A stretch of 64,000 nucleotides of DNA from JAJVID01 sp963743425 (GCA_963743425.1 CAVUPU010000004.1:310001-374000), one strand, 5' to 3'; shown: positions 28,080 through 37,441, counted from the first letter of the stretch. Notes: generated from the sequence alone by a model not told the origin. Numbers and translations are program-made.

Positions 28080-29006
28080 TTACGACTTTCTTTCAATTAT
28101 GAAGCGCGCTATCGAGTCCAGTATTGACGTGTCGCGAAGCGTTCGTCGCGCCGCGCTGATGGCTTCGCCGCAGAGGCGATGCGCCATCTCTCTGGCGCCG
28201 TCAATTCCATAGAGCGCGGTGTAGGTAGCCTTTTGACTTGCGGCGTCCTTGCCGGCGGTCTTGCCCAGCTCTTCGCTGGTGGCGGTTTCGTCCAGCAGGT
28301 CGTCGGCCACCTGAAAGGCCAATCCGGCCTTCTCTCCGTATTCGGTTATCGCGCTCAATTCGTCCTCGCTCGCGCCGCCGATAATCGCGCCGATGCGAAC
28401 CGCGCAGCGGATCAAGGCGCCGGTCTTGGCGTGATGGATCTCTTCGAGTTGCGCGGCGGTGACTGGTTTGCCTTCAAATTGAATGTCCAACACCTGGCCG
28501 CCGATCAAGGCGCCCGTCGTCGCGGACGCGTGAGCCACCTCTGAAATCACGCGCGCTTTGGTCTCGGGGCGTTGCGCTTCGTAATCGGCGAGCGTCAGGA
28601 AGGCCTGGGTGAGCAGCGCGTCGCCTGCGAGGATGGCCATCGCCTCGCCGAACTTGACGTGGCAGGTGGGCAGCCCTCGACGCAGATCGTCATTGTCCAT
28701 CGCCGGCAGATCGTCGTGGATCAGCGAGTAGGTGTGAATCATTTCGAGCGCGCAGGCCGCGGGCAGCAGCGCCCGCTCGCCGGCGCCGAAAACCTCGCCC
28801 GTCGCAATGGTCAGGATCGGGCGCAATCGCTTGCCGCCGGCGAAGATGCTGTAACGCATCGCCTGGTGAATGATTGAAGGGCCCTCCGATTCGGATGGAA
28901 GCAGACGATCGAGCCACTGATCGACTCGGGCGGCCTTCTGCTGGAAATATTCGGTGATGTTCACAACTGGTTCGGTTTTACTGAATTCAGAAAGGCACTG
29001 AATCAT
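28080..29006 (-). CDS. Polyprenyl synthetase, farnesyl diphosphate synthase type
   Basis: The protein (308 aa) condenses allylic diphosphates with isopentenyl diphosphate. The first Asp-rich motif is in LIHDDLPAMDNDDLRRG and the second in FQVADDLLDETATSEELG, with GKRLRP near residue 60. The spacing and small residues before the first motif fit an IspA-type enzyme making C15 or C20 chains; chain length is not certain. Its ATG (29006) lies 20 nt inside xseB, so xseB and this gene form an operon, an order also known in Escherichia coli. Confidence 0.9.
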   Translation of the reverse strand: MIQCLSEFSKTEPVVNITEYFQQKAARVDQWLDRLLPSESEGPSIIHQAMRYSIFAGGKRLRPILTIATGEVFGAGERALLPAACALEMIHTYSLIHDDLPAMDNDDLRRGLPTCHVKFGEAMAILAGDALLTQAFLTLADYEAQRPETKARVISEVAHASATTGALIGGQVLDIQFEGKPVTAAQLEEIHHAKTGALIRCAVRIGAIIGGASEDELSAITEYGEKAGLAFQVADDLLDETATSEELGKTAGKDAASQKATYTALYGIDGAREMAHRLCGEAISAARRTLRDTSILDSIARFIIERKS

Positions 29007-29355
29007 CGGCGCTGCTTTCGTCTCGGGGCGTTTCTCCTGATTGGATTTTGGGGCTGATCGAAGCGACGTTTGCCGCTGAGAGAGCCTGGGCGGTCTCGGC
29101 GGTCCCTGTTGGCGCGTCTTTCGAGGGGTCGAAAGGCGCGACTTTGATTTCGCCCCGCTCCCTCAAAAGCATTTCGACTTTGCGTTCGGCGTCTCCCAAT
29201 TGGGACTGGCAGCGGCGGGCGAGCGCCACGCCTTCCTCGAAAAGCTCCATCGCGCGTTCGAGCGGCAGGTCGCCCGATTCGAGGCGCCCGACTATCCGTT
29301 CCAAAGAAGCCAACGAAGATTCAAAGCTCTGTTCCTGCTCCTTGTTTTTGGCCAT
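28987..29355 (-). CDS. xseB: Exodeoxyribonuclease VII small subunit
   Basis: The N-terminal 65 residues are the XseB core (FESSLASLERIVGRLESGDL, PLERAMELFEEGVALARRCQ). A longer C-terminal tail of about 50 residues, rich in Ser, Ala and Thr, makes it 122 aa instead of the usual 75-85. It forms the multi-subunit ExoVII nuclease with XseA, encoded just upstream on the same strand. The stop overlaps the prenyl synthase start by 20 nt. Confidence 0.94.
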   Translation of the reverse strand: MAKNKEQEQSFESSLASLERIVGRLESGDLPLERAMELFEEGVALARRCQSQLGDAERKVEMLLRERGEIKVAPFDPSKDAPTGTAETAQALSAANVASISPKIQSGETPRDESSADDSVPF

Positions 29356-29395
29356 AATTTTTCACCCTGGAATTCAAAAAAGAAAACAACCAGGA

Positions 29396-29472
29396 TAAAA
29401 CCACGGAGAAACGAAGAGCGCGAAGAAAAGCCGGGAAAAACCTTCGCGCATTTCGTTTCTTCGTGGTTTTAT
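29396..29472. repeat. CACGAAG-type hairpin between xseA and xseB
   Basis: AAAACCACGGAGAAACGAAG and CTTCG...TTTCGTTTCTTCGTGGTTTT form an inverted pair with an inner GCGCGAAG / CTTCGCGC stem. It separates xseA from xseB and is related to the element at 11264. Confidence 0.82.
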
Positions 29473-29499
29473 TTTGCTTGAAAACTCCAGACTTTCATC

Positions 29500-30879
29500 T
29501 CAATCCGCCCGGCAACCGACTTCACCGTCCTCAAAACGCAGCGCCAGTTTCTGTCCCGTCTTGACCATCGCCGCGCGCGAAATCAGGGCGCCGGCATCGT
29601 CCTTCACCAGCGCGTATCCGCGCCCCAGCACCGCCAGAGGCGAGAGCATATCGAGCTTGCTTGCAGCCACAGCCAGCTTGTGCTGTTTTGCTTCCAATCT
29701 CCGCTGAGCCGCGCGACTCAAGCGTTGATCGAGCGCGTCCAATCGCCCGGATTTGACCGCGATCAGAGCGAGGAAATCGGTCGCTTCGAGACGGCGCTTC
29801 GCGTCTTGAAGCTTCGAGCCTGAATTTCTCACGCGCGCCCTGAGGGCTTCGGCCGCGCGTCCTTCAAGCTCGCGGCATTTCGCCGAAAGCGATAGGACCG
29901 TCTTCGCCGTCACCGCGAATCCGCGACTCTCGATCAGGTCGCGCAGTTGTGATTTGCGCATAAGCAGAGAGTGGTTCATCGCGCGCGCCAACGAATTTTG
30001 CAGATACTCGATCCGCGTCGCCAGATCGCTCGATTCCGGCGCGACTATCTCAGCGGCAGCGGAAGGCGTCGGGGCGCGATAATCGGCGACGAAGTCCGCG
30101 ATCGTGTAATCGGTTTCGTGGCCGACGGCGGAGACCACCGGGATTTCGGATTCATAGATCGCGCGCGCGACCGGTTCCTCGTTGAACGCCCACAAGTCTT
30201 CGATCGAGCCGCCGCCGCGCCCGACGATTATCACGTCAATCTCATTGCCGGGCTTCTGAGCGTGTTTATTGAGCAGGCGAATCGCGTCCACGATTTCGCG
30301 AGCCGCTCCGGCGCCCTGCACTCTGACGGGCGCGATTATGACGTCGATACCCCGGTTGCGCCGTTCGAGTATCTGCAGCATATCGCGCAGCGCGGCCCCG
30401 GCTGGCGAGGTCACGATCCCGACGCGCCGCGGCAGCAGCGGCAGCTTCCTCTTGCGCGCCTCGTCGAACAATCCCTCGGCGGCGAGCCTTCTGACCTGCT
30501 GCTCGAACGCGAGCTGCAGCGCGCCGACGCCCAGAGGCTCCATGACCTCGACGACGATCTGATATTCGCCGCGAGGCTCATAAACGGTCAGTCGGCCTCG
30601 CAATCGGACTTCAAGCCCGTTCTCAGGCTCGAAGCGCATCAGCCGGTTCCATTGCCTGTAAAAGACCGCCCGCAACTGCGAGTGCGAATCCTTCAACGTG
30701 AAATACCAGTGGCCCGATTGATGTCGCTTGTAATTCGAGACCTCTCCCTGCACGTGCAGAGCGAAAAATTCCGATTCCAGCGTGTCCTTGATCTGTTCCG
30801 TCACCTCGGTGACGGTGAGCACGCGCCGCTCGGCAAAGAGCGCGGCAAGCAATTTGGAGCTGGAATCACTCATATTCAT
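29500..30879 (-). CDS. xseA: Exodeoxyribonuclease VII large subunit
   Basis: An N-terminal OB fold (LHVQGEVSNYKRHQSGHWYF) binds single-stranded DNA. The catalytic domain follows with VGIVTSPAGAALRDMLQILE, VIIVGRGGGSIEDLWAFNEE and SAVGHETDYTIADFVADYRA. A helical C-terminal region leads to LGRGYALVKDDAG. ExoVII degrades single-stranded DNA from both ends into oligonucleotides. ATG 30879 (MNMSDSS) is preferred because the frame upstream is not conserved-looking and overlaps the promoter region shared with the divergent glycosyltransferase. The length of 459 residues is normal. Confidence 0.94.
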   Translation of the reverse strand: MNMSDSSSKLLAALFAERRVLTVTEVTEQIKDTLESEFFALHVQGEVSNYKRHQSGHWYFTLKDSHSQLRAVFYRQWNRLMRFEPENGLEVRLRGRLTVYEPRGEYQIVVEVMEPLGVGALQLAFEQQVRRLAAEGLFDEARKRKLPLLPRRVGIVTSPAGAALRDMLQILERRNRGIDVIIAPVRVQGAGAAREIVDAIRLLNKHAQKPGNEIDVIIVGRGGGSIEDLWAFNEEPVARAIYESEIPVVSAVGHETDYTIADFVADYRAPTPSAAAEIVAPESSDLATRIEYLQNSLARAMNHSLLMRKSQLRDLIESRGFAVTAKTVLSLSAKCRELEGRAAEALRARVRNSGSKLQDAKRRLEATDFLALIAVKSGRLDALDQRLSRAAQRRLEAKQHKLAVAASKLDMLSPLAVLGRGYALVKDDAGALISRAAMVKTGQKLALRFEDGEVGCRAD

Positions 30880-30951
30880 CTTTTCTGTCCGATTTTGTCC
30901 GCACAAGTCGCATGCTATGATTTGCCAGCCTGGCGGATGGGACAATTTGCT

Positions 30952-31701
30952 ATGCCTCATTTATCAATTGTCATACCGGCCTATAACGAAGAGAATCGCA
31001 TTGGCCGGACTCTCACTGAAACATTCGATTATCTGGATCGACAGAATTATTCGAGCGAAGTAATTGTAGTCAATGACGGTTCAACTGACCACACTGTTGA
31101 GGCGGCCCGCAAATTCGAGAGTCGGGCAGGCGACAGGCTGCGATTGATCGAGAACCCGGGTAATCGAGGCAAAGGCTATTCAGTGCGAAACGGAATGCTC
31201 AAGGCCGACGGCGAGATCGCTCTCTTTTTTGACGCCGATCTGGCGACTCCGACGAGCGAGATTGTCAAGGTTGTCAGGCCGATTGCCGACGGTCGCTATG
31301 ACGTCGTCTTCGGGTCGCGCGCGCTCGATCGCAGTCTGATCGGAACGCGTCAATCACTTATTCGTGAAACCCTCGGGCGGGTCGGCAATCTGGTCCAGTT
31401 CGCATTCACCGGCTTGCGATTCAAAGACACGCAGTGCGGGTTCAAAGCGTTCCGAAGAGAGGCCGCGCAATCGGTCTTCAGGTTGCAGCGGATTGACGGG
31501 TTTGGTTTCGATCCTGAAATACTCTTCATCGCCCAAAAGCAGGGCTGGCGGCTGCTGGAAACTTCCGTCCTTTGGAATCACATCGAAGGCTCGAAGTTGA
31601 ACCCGATGACCGCGTATATCAAGGTGCTGATGGAAGTCTCGACCATCAGGTGGAATAATCTCCTGGGCAAATACGATGAGCAGACTGAACGTCAACATTG
31701 A
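30952..31701 (+). CDS. Family 2 glycosyltransferase, dolichyl-phosphate glucosyltransferase-like
   Basis: The 249-residue GT-A enzyme shows IPAYNEENRIGRTL (residues 8-21), VVNDGSTDHT and the DxD motif FFDADLATP, then GSRALDRSLIG and DTQCGFKAFRREA. These are the hallmarks of the polyprenyl/dolichyl-phosphate beta-glucosyltransferase group, which charges a lipid carrier with a sugar at the cytoplasmic face. There is no membrane segment, in contrast to many relatives. It overlaps pdxJ by 26 nt and is divergent from xseA. Confidence 0.88.
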   Translation: MPHLSIVIPAYNEENRIGRTLTETFDYLDRQNYSSEVIVVNDGSTDHTVEAARKFESRAGDRLRLIENPGNRGKGYSVRNGMLKADGEIALFFDADLATPTSEIVKVVRPIADGRYDVVFGSRALDRSLIGTRQSLIRETLGRVGNLVQFAFTGLRFKDTQCGFKAFRREAAQSVFRLQRIDGFGFDPEILFIAQKQGWRLLETSVLWNHIEGSKLNPMTAYIKVLMEVSTIRWNNLLGKYDEQTERQH

Positions 31702-32431
31702 TCACATAGCGACCATCCGTCAGGCTCGCCGGACCAACGAGCCGAACCCGGTCTCCGCCGCGGTGATTTGCGAACTGGCCGGGGCCGATGGGATCACGAC
31801 CCATCTTCGGAGCGACCGGCGCCACATTCAGGATTACGATCTGATCGCGCTCAAACAGGTCGTCATCACGCATCTCAATGTCGAGATGGCCGCGACCGAC
31901 GAGATGATCGAGATCGCCACACGCATCAAACCGGATGTCGTGACGCTGGTGCCCGAAAGCCCTCAGGAGGTCACCACCGAGGGAGGACTCGACGTCGCGT
32001 CGAACCAGAAAGCGATCCGCCAGGGAGTCAAAAAATTGAACGACGCCGGCGTCTTCGTCAGTCTCTTCATCGATCCCGACATCGAGCAAATCAGGGCTGC
32101 TGGAAAGGCGGGCGCTTATCAGATAGAGATATGCACCGCCAGTTACGCGCGGTTGAACGAGCATCCGGGAGACGCGACCGTGCGCAGAACCGGCGAGATC
32201 GAGCGGGAGCTTCAGCGCATCGCAGCCGCCGCGCGTTCGGCGGCGAAGGCCGGATTGAAGGTCTCGGCGGGCCACGGGTTGACCTATCGCAATGTCGGCG
32301 CGGTCGCCCGCATACCTGAGATCGAAGAATTCAACATCGGACACAACATCATCGCGCGCGCCGCCCTCATCGGACTCGACCGCGCGGTGCGCGAGATGAT
32401 CGAAGCGATCCGCATCGCGCAGATGAAATAA
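31676..32431 (+). CDS. pdxJ: Pyridoxine 5'-phosphate synthase
   Basis: This TIM-barrel enzyme joins 3-amino-1-hydroxyacetone 1-phosphate with deoxyxylulose 5-phosphate in DXP-dependent vitamin B6 synthesis. The start LNVNIDHIATIRQARRTNEP, the LVPESPQEVTTEGGLDV segment, AGKAGAYQIEICTASYA and the end VSAGHGLTYRN, EFNIGHNIIARA are those of PdxJ. At 251 residues it is complete. Its ATG lies within the last codons of the glycosyltransferase gene, pointing to translational coupling despite unrelated functions. Confidence 0.96.
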   Translation: MSRLNVNIDHIATIRQARRTNEPNPVSAAVICELAGADGITTHLRSDRRHIQDYDLIALKQVVITHLNVEMAATDEMIEIATRIKPDVVTLVPESPQEVTTEGGLDVASNQKAIRQGVKKLNDAGVFVSLFIDPDIEQIRAAGKAGAYQIEICTASYARLNEHPGDATVRRTGEIERELQRIAAAARSAAKAGLKVSAGHGLTYRNVGAVARIPEIEEFNIGHNIIARAALIGLDRAVREMIEAIRIAQMK

Positions 32432-32471
32432 CCGCTTTGGACTTCGGGCGCGGCCCTTTGGGGATGATTGG

Positions 32472-33768
32472 ATGAGAAAGCTTTGTTTACTGCTTCTGGT
32501 TTTGGTCATCTGTGCGATGACCGCTCCTGCGAGACGGACGGTTCAGCAAGATCCCCCGGAACAGGAGGCCCCAGCGAAAATGCCCCCAATCAGCTCTTAC
32601 GTTATCCTGATCACGATCAGCGGCCTGCGATCGGATTTTGTCACGGGCGCGGAATCGGAGCGCCTGAACCTCCCGACCATTCAATCGCTGCGGTCACAGG
32701 GATCGTTCGCGGTGGGGATTGAGAGCGTCTTTCCGTCGCAGACCATTCCCGCTCACGCGAGTATGATCACCGGATCGCCGCCGGCTGATCACGGCGTCAC
32801 CTCCGATTATCCTTTCGACCTGGAGATCGCTTCTCAGTCGAAGGAGCTGCGCAATTCGGCCAGGGAGATCAGAATAGAAACCGTCTTCGAGGTGGCGCGG
32901 CGCGCGAAGCTGGTCACGGCGGCGGTCGGCTTTCCGCTCACCGCCGACGCCGCGATCAGTTTCAACCGGCCGGATACGGCTGAAGACTACTTCAAAGCGG
33001 CTGCTGCTGCTGAGATCATCGAGAAACATCGCCCGAATCTGTTGCTGGTCAATTTCACTTCGTTCGATGCGGCGCAGCGGCGTCACGGCCTGCTTTCGCC
33101 GGAATCTCTCAAAGCGATGGAGACGATTGACGGGCTGGTCAAAAAGATCATCGACGCGACTGAAAGCTCTCGAATAGCCGAAGAGACGACCTTCATCCTG
33201 GTTTCCGATTCCGGCGCGTCGAAGGTCGAAAAAGTGTTCAGCCCGAATGTTCTGCTGGCGAAAAAAAAGTGGCTCGTTTCAGACGGCCAGGGACGGATCA
33301 CATCGTGGCGGGCCGTCGCGCAATCCTACGGCGGTTCCGCAGCCGTCTTCGTCAAAGACCCCAAAGACGAAGACTTCATCCGCGAGGTCGAGACGTTCTT
33401 CACTCAACAGGCCGAGAAGACGGACAGCCCGATCTGGCGAGTCATCAACATGCGTGACGCGACCAAATTAGGCGCTGACCCGCGCGCGGCGCTCTATATC
33501 GACGCGGCGCCAAATTATGCGATAACGGCCAAAACGACCGGCTCGCCCGTAACCAAATCGCCCAAAGGCGCGGATCGCACGGCGCGCGGCTACGCGCCTT
33601 CGCGAGTGGAGATGCGGGCGCTGTTCGTCATTGCGGGAAAAGGAATCAAATCGGGCGCGCAGACGCCATACGCGCGGTTGATCGAACATCGCGCCGACAG
33701 TGGCGAGACTCCTCGGTTTGGAAATGAAAACTGCGCGCGGTAGAGTAATTTCTGAGGTGATCAAATGA
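32472..33768 (+). CDS. Exported phosphodiesterase-like protein, likely catalytically dead, with apparent 1-base insertion
   Basis: The protein has a signal peptide (LCLLLLVLVICAMTAPA) and the fold of type I phosphodiesterases/nucleotide pyrophosphatases (FPSQTIPAHASMITGSPPAD). Usual metal ligands are changed: the first Asp is Ser in ILITISGLRSDF and the His of the SDHG motif is Ser in LVSDSGAS. The frame leaves the family near nt 33687; skipping one C gives IAPTVARLLGLE and a typical end VISEVIK with a stop at 33768. That stop overlaps the next ATG by 4 nt, which supports this reading over a stop at 33743. It may bind rather than cleave substrate. Confidence 0.78.
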
Positions 33769-34454
33769 CTATGTTCTGTAACCGTTGTGGAAACCGTCTG
33801 GCGGATGAAAGCCTCTTCTGCAACCGCTGCGGCTCGAAGGTACAAAACGAAAAGGAGACCGAACCGCGTCGCGACGCGCGCCCCACAACGTCTCCTCCCC
33901 GGCCCGCGCGCCGCGCGCCGGTAGTCCTTTCTGTTCCCGATCAGGAATCATTCGAGGAGTATGAAGAAGATTATCCGGATCGCTCCGATGAAGATTACCG
34001 CGAAGTCCCCGCCGATCAAGAGCAGGTGGTCTTCAGCATCACACCGACGTTTTTCGAAGTCCTTCCAAGCTACCTGGTGGCGGCCGTGCTCTCGTTGATC
34101 GTAACGGCGGCGGTCGCCCTTATGGACGGTAACTTTTGGGTTTCACTGATCGCCGCCGCTGTATTTTTCATAAGGCCGATTGTTCGACATATAAAATTGA
34201 AGCATACGGTCTATACGCTGACCACCTCCAAGGTCGAAATCCGCACAGGGATACTTTCGAAGTCCGCCCAGAGCATTCCGCTGCGCCATATTCAGGATGT
34301 GACAGTCAGCGAAACGCTGAAGGAACGATTGATCGGCATCGGGGACGTGCTGATTGACAGCGCGGCGCTCGACCGTAAAATGGCGATGGACAATATCAAA
34401 AACCCTCGCAAATACGCGGATCTGATCCTGGATCAATTGCAATCTTGGAATTGA
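33765..34454 (+). CDS. Zinc-ribbon membrane protein with bacterial PH domain
   Basis: Two CxxC pairs (Cys5/Cys8 and Cys19/Cys22; FCNRCGNRL and FCNRCGSKV) form a zinc ribbon. A Pro/Arg-rich and then acidic linker leads to two membrane spans (VLPSYLVAAVLSLIVTAAVA and NFWVSLIAAAVFFI) and a bPH2/YdbS-like domain (HTVYTLTTSKVEIRTGILSK, IPLRHIQDVTV). Such proteins are thought to assemble at the membrane; the role is not known. The ATG overlaps the corrected stop of the phosphodiesterase-like gene (ATGA). Confidence 0.83.
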   Translation: MTMFCNRCGNRLADESLFCNRCGSKVQNEKETEPRRDARPTTSPPRPARRAPVVLSVPDQESFEEYEEDYPDRSDEDYREVPADQEQVVFSITPTFFEVLPSYLVAAVLSLIVTAAVALMDGNFWVSLIAAAVFFIRPIVRHIKLKHTVYTLTTSKVEIRTGILSKSAQSIPLRHIQDVTVSETLKERLIGIGDVLIDSAALDRKMAMDNIKNPRKYADLILDQLQSWN

Positions 34455-34494
34455 ATGAGGGCGACGCCGAAATATATGAATGAAACTCTTATTC

Positions 34495-34680
34495 GTCCCG
34501 GAGGGACGCCGGAGATTAGCCGGTGGTGGAACCACCGGGAGCGCGATCCCAAAACTCCCAGCCCCGGAGGGGCGACAGATCAAGACTGGTCTGTCGCCCC
34601 TCCGGGGCCGGAAGGTTCAACCGGCTTGGTCCCGGTGGTTCCACCACCGGCTAATCTCCGCTGTGCCTCCGGCACAAAGA
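34495..34680. repeat. CCGGTGGTTCCACCACCGG element, copy 2
   Basis: Ends GGAGATTAGCCGGTGGTGGA and TTCCACCACCGGCTAATCTC face each other over about 180 nt. Inside is a hairpin GCCCCGGAGGGGCGACAG / CTGTCGCCCCTCCGGGGC. The same end sequences border the element at 21758-21965, while the central parts differ. Confidence 0.85.
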
Positions 34681-34715
34681 CATGTGCGGAAACTTTAGCC
34701 ACGCTCTTTGCGCCT

Positions 34716-35892
34716 TTGTGGTGGAGAGAACTTTTGCAACTCCCGGCTCTCGCAGCGTTGTTTTCAGTATTGCTTTTGACAATGGGTTTGACCGCGCAGG
34801 GCGTTCAAGCTCAAAGCAATGAGAAAGAGCTATTGCCTGATCGCCTCGGCCAGAGATGGCGGGCGGGCGGTCCGGCGCGCATTCTCGATGGGCAGCGACT
34901 TTCGAGCCTGCCTGACGCCGATGTCCTGGGAGAGTATGGGCTGCGAAGAGTCATCAGCCGCGTTTACACCGACGGTCAGATCGAATCGTCGGTCGAAGTT
35001 TTCGAGCTGAATTTCATACCCAACGCGTACGGGTTGTTCACATTCCGTCGGGGACAGCTTCCTCCGAACAGCCGCGAATTCCATGAGGGCCGCTATGTCG
35101 TCAGGGTTTCCAGCCGCGAGGCCGGCGCGGATTCCGATCGAACAGATTTTTGAAGCGATAAAGCCTGATCTGATCGGCGGCGAGGGGCATCTTCCATCAT
35201 TGCCGCTGCATTTGCCCGAAGCGGACAGGATCGCGGATAGCGAAAAATACATCATCGGCCCGGCGGCTTTGGCCAGGCTGAAAAATTTCAGCGGTCTGAA
35301 AGACGCGATCAGTTTTAGCGCCGGGGCGGAAGTGACCACGGCGGATTATCGCAGCGGCGGCGGGCAAATGAATTTGATCGTCGTGGAGTACTATACGCCG
35401 CAATCGGCTGCGGAGGGGCATGCGCGAATCCAGGATCATTTTAACGCTCTTCCTCAAACCGAGAAAGATCGGCTGATACTCAAACGCGTTGGCGCCTACG
35501 TCGTCGTGATGTCGAACATTCAGGACATGCCCGCGGCGCAAAATATCGTCGGCCAGATCAAGTATGAGAAGGAGATTTACTGGGCGGGGCGAAAGTTCAC
35601 CGATATCCCGCTCGAATTCCGTCCGCCTGATCCGCTTGCGGTCGAATACGCGACCCGAACAATCAAGATTCTGATCCGCTCCTTCTACTGGATGGGCATG
35701 GCGATACTCAGCGGGCTGCTTTTAGGGCTTGTCGCCGGAGTCTTGCTCTTTCGGTGGAAGCGATATCGTCGCCGCAAACTCGGATTGGACGACATGTTCA
35801 GTGACGCGGGCGGAACTCTCAGACTCAACCTGGATGACTATTTATTGCCAGACAAGCCTCAAATCAAGAAGATCGGCGAGGGTGAAAAATGA
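34716..35892 (+). CDS. DUF6599-like exported membrane protein, frame broken near 35121
   Basis: From TTG 34716 a signal-like segment (LPALAALFSVLLLTMGLTAQ) leads to a mature part (LLPDRLGQRWRAGGPARILD, RVYTDGQIESSVEVFEL). After EFHEGRYVVRVSSREA the frame soon ends at 35153. In the next frame ARIPIEQIFEAIKPDLIGGE continues the domain, followed by a C-terminal membrane span (MAILSGLLLGLVAGVLLF) and a basic tail. Removing one base at about 35121 joins both parts into about 390 residues. DUF6599 is an assignment by resemblance only. The start is uncertain because a repeat element lies just upstream. Confidence 0.65.
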
Positions 35893-35893
35893 T

Positions 35894-36784
35894 ATGAACG
35901 GCAGAAGGGAGTTTCTGAAGTTTTCCGCAATTGGAGCGGCGGCCACGTTGCTGCCGAAAAGCGATCTCATCGGCTCGCCGACGCCGACTTCAGCGCAGGA
36001 TGGGCGACTCAAAAAGGGCGCGCTCATCACTATGCTGCCCAGGCAGATGAGCTACCTGGATCGGTTCAAGCTTGCTGTTGATGTCGGCTTTGAAGGCATC
36101 GAGGCGCAGACCGTCGCTGATCCGAAAGAGGCCGAGCAGATCAAGGAGGCTTCCGAGAAAGCGAAGATCAGAATTCATTCGGTGATGAATATGGGGCATT
36201 GGGATTGGCCGTTTTCAAGCCCCAATCCGGATGACGTGAAGAAAGGCGCCGAGCGGATGGAGATTTCATTGCGCAACGCGAAGCTCTGGGGCGCCGACAC
36301 GGTCTTGCTCGTTCCGGCGGTGGTCAGACCCGACACGACCATTCCGCAAGCCTGGAGTCGTTCGCAGCCGCACATCAAGAAGCTCCTCCCGCTGGCCAGG
36401 GAGTTGGGCGTGGCCATCGCCATCGAGCCGGTCTGGAACAAGTTCCTCCTGACGCCTTACGACACCGCCAAATACGTGGACGAATTCAAGAGCCGGTGGG
36501 TCAAGGCCTATTTCGACGTCGGCAACGTCGTGATGTACGGCTTTCCGCAGGAATGGATTCGCGCGCTCGGCAAACGGATCGTCAAATTCCACCTCAAGGA
36601 TTTCAAGTACGAAACCCGCCAATGGGTCCCGCTGCGCGAAGGCAGCGTCGATTGGAAAGAGGTTCGCAAAGCGATCGGAGAAATCGGATTCAGCGGATAT
36701 TTAACCGTGGAACTGCAGGGCGGCGACGAGGCTTACCTGCGCGAAGTAAGCCGCCGCGTGGACATGATTCTGGCGGGGGAGTAA
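35894..36784 (+). CDS. Tat-exported sugar phosphate isomerase/epimerase (hydroxypyruvate isomerase-like)
   Basis: The N-terminus MNGRREFLKFSAIGAAA is a twin-arginine signal. The mature protein is an AP-endonuclease-2-type TIM barrel with metal ligands in IHSVMNMGHW, AIAIEPVWNKF, YFDVGNVVMYG, KFHLKDFK and LTVELQGGDEAYL. Related proteins isomerise or epimerise ketoses or keto acids; many Tat-exported members in Acidobacteria and Planctomycetes have no known substrate. The 296-residue length is normal. It starts 1 nt after the stop of the preceding membrane protein. Confidence 0.86.
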   Translation: MNGRREFLKFSAIGAAATLLPKSDLIGSPTPTSAQDGRLKKGALITMLPRQMSYLDRFKLAVDVGFEGIEAQTVADPKEAEQIKEASEKAKIRIHSVMNMGHWDWPFSSPNPDDVKKGAERMEISLRNAKLWGADTVLLVPAVVRPDTTIPQAWSRSQPHIKKLLPLARELGVAIAIEPVWNKFLLTPYDTAKYVDEFKSRWVKAYFDVGNVVMYGFPQEWIRALGKRIVKFHLKDFKYETRQWVPLREGSVDWKEVRKAIGEIGFSGYLTVELQGGDEAYLREVSRRVDMILAGE

Positions 36785-36807
36785 ACAGTCAGGCAAAGAT
36801 TTTGAAG

Positions 36808-36907
36808 CATTTTCCAATTTCCATTTTAGATTTGTCATTTGCCATTGGGGCGACCATGCGGTTCCGGCAATGGCAAATGACAAATCTAAAATGGAAATTG
36901 GAAAATG
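36808..36907. repeat. Heptad hairpin, units TTTTCCA and TTTGTCA, perfect 40-bp arms
   Basis: Arms 36808-36847 and 36868-36907 are exact reverse complements around a 20-nt loop. It lies between the converging ends of the isomerase and redoxin genes. It shares unit sequences with the hairpins at 8622 and 40348. Confidence 0.93.
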
Positions 36908-36919
36908 AATATCGCTGTG

Positions 36920-37441
36920 TCATTTCAGCAACCGTTCGATCACACGAATGAGTTCGCCATATGCCTCGCCTTGATCGGCGCCGAATCCCACATGTTTGTG
37001 CGCCAGATTGCCCTGTTGGTCAATGATTACGACCGTCGGCACGGCGTCCAGACCGAAGGACTTGTAGGCTGTCTGATCGGGGTCGCGCAGCGCCGTGATT
37101 TTCAGATTATGCTTCTGCGCGAAGGTCTGCAGATCGGCGTCCGAGGCGTAATTGCGCGCGCCGGGCTTCGAGCTGTTGATGCTCACCCAGTAGACCTGCA
37201 CTCCGCGAAACGAAAAACGATCGGCGAGCTTCTGCAGCGCGGGCAACTCTTTCGACGCCAACGGAACCCACGTCCCGCCAAACGACATCACCACGACCTT
37301 TCCCTTCTGATCGGCCAGCCTGACCTCGCGCCCGTCAACCGAACGGAACGTGGCCGACAGGCTTTGCGTCAAAGTCGCGCTCGGAACCGGGCCCAGCCCC
37401 AATAGAATTGAAATAAAGCTCGCTTTTAATCGACGAAACAT
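36920..37441 (-). CDS. TlpA-like redoxin lacking the CxxC pair
   Basis: The protein of 173 residues has an N-terminal signal (FISILLGLGPVPSATL) and a thioredoxin-like fold of the TlpA/AhpC-TSA type (TFRSVDGREVRLADQKGKVV, VPTVVIIDQQGNLAHKHVG). At the place of the usual WCxxC the sequence is TWVPLASKELP, so Val59 and Ala62 replace both cysteines. It should not act as a disulfide reductase. It could be a binding protein or chaperone. I chose ATG 37441 because GGAGG lies 7-11 nt upstream; the longer frame starting at 37465 contains this Shine-Dalgarno. Confidence 0.82.
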   Translation of the reverse strand: MFRRLKASFISILLGLGPVPSATLTQSLSATFRSVDGREVRLADQKGKVVVMSFGGTWVPLASKELPALQKLADRFSFRGVQVYWVSINSSKPGARNYASDADLQTFAQKHNLKITALRDPDQTAYKSFGLDAVPTVVIIDQQGNLAHKHVGFGADQGEAYGELIRVIERLLK

